This document shows, one piece after another, positions 5,356 to 5,483 of a DNA stretch of 5,483 nt. A program made the position numbers and the translations under genes. Under the pieces are notes generated by a model. The model was not told the DNA's origin and searched no databases. It saw nothing but the letters and a program-made list of their open reading frames with translations. Each line of letters opens with the position of its first letter. The first letter of the stretch is position 1. The DNA lies in assembly GCA_024639445.1 (NCBI GenBank), contig JAHEIJ010000174.1, positions 1 through 5,483 of the forward strand, in the 5' to 3' direction. The DNA is from Gammaproteobacteria bacterium. GTDB lineage: Bacteria > Pseudomonadota > Gammaproteobacteria > UBA6429 > Thiohalophilaceae.

Positions 5356-5483
5356 ATGGTGGCTATGGGTGGACTTGACAGTTTCGTCGGGAACGAAACT
5401 GGACCGCCACAGGCGTCCCGCAGGGTGAAAACCAGGGAAGGTTTTCATCCACCCCGCACCCAGCATTCAAAAACAGTTAGGGG
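5356..5483. repeat. Repeat unit, copy 2, reaching the window end
   Basis: This is the second copy of the 128-bp unit; the true right boundary is not visible because the window stops. The first hairpin is kept as CAGTTTCGT with ACGAAACTG, same loop CGGGA (5379-5401), with both members of one pair changed relative to copy 1. The GC hairpin is kept with a shifted bulge (5402-5417). The enclosing helix GGGTGGA (5367-5373) with TCCACCC (5448-5454) is fully Watson-Crick. Copy 1's GGGATGG hairpin is lost, while TGAAAACC with GGTTTTCA (5426-5447) gains 8 perfect pairs. The 52-bp spacer between the copies (5304-5355) is AT-rich and shows no gene. Confidence 0.8.

Noticed and set aside
5176..5483. CRISPR array or integron attC sites
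   Set aside because: Only two units of ~128 bp with a 52-bp spacer are visible, far from CRISPR repeat sizes. No attC-like core sites (GTTRRRY, RYYYAAC) or integrase are seen.

Overview
The window looks like part of a Gram-negative, probably gammaproteobacterial, accessory catabolic locus. The evidence is an outer-membrane OprB-type porin, a Tat-exported molybdenum hydroxylase and an AraC-type activator with an arabinose-binding-like N-terminal domain. Base composition is moderate, with AT-rich intergenic DNA. The taxonomic call is inference; no rRNA or other marker is present.

Layout. Four genes lie head to tail on the minus strand. In their direction of reading they are: an exported metal-dependent amidohydrolase (3766-2204), an OprB-family outer-membrane porin with a GTG start (2154-880), the small [2Fe-2S] subunit of an IorAB-type molybdenum hydroxylase (718-239), and the first 80 codons of its Tat-dependent molybdopterin subunit (242 to the window edge). 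The last two overlap by 4 bases (ATGA). Transcribed away from the amidohydrolase, across a 288-bp AT-rich region rich in short direct and inverted repeats, is an AraC/XylS-type regulator (4055-5068, plus strand). Downstream of it I support no protein gene. That stretch (5069-5483) holds a short palindrome-like element and two copies of a ~128-bp repeat exactly 180 bp apart, the second reaching the window end.

How the parts may work together (inference). The regulator would sense a small molecule and activate the divergent genes. The porin would admit the substrate to the periplasm. The exported amidohydrolase would cleave an amide, lactam or peptide bond, and the Tat-exported molybdenum hydroxylase would hydroxylate an N-heterocycle or oxidise an aldehyde. 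The substrate cannot be read from the sequence.

The least explained element is the repeat pair at the right end. The two copies are about 90% identical without indels. A 9-bp hairpin in them carries a compensatory A-T to G-C change, and a longer-range 7-bp helix is preserved through a G.U to G-C change. This fits a structured RNA or folded-DNA repeat family better than plain intergenic drift.
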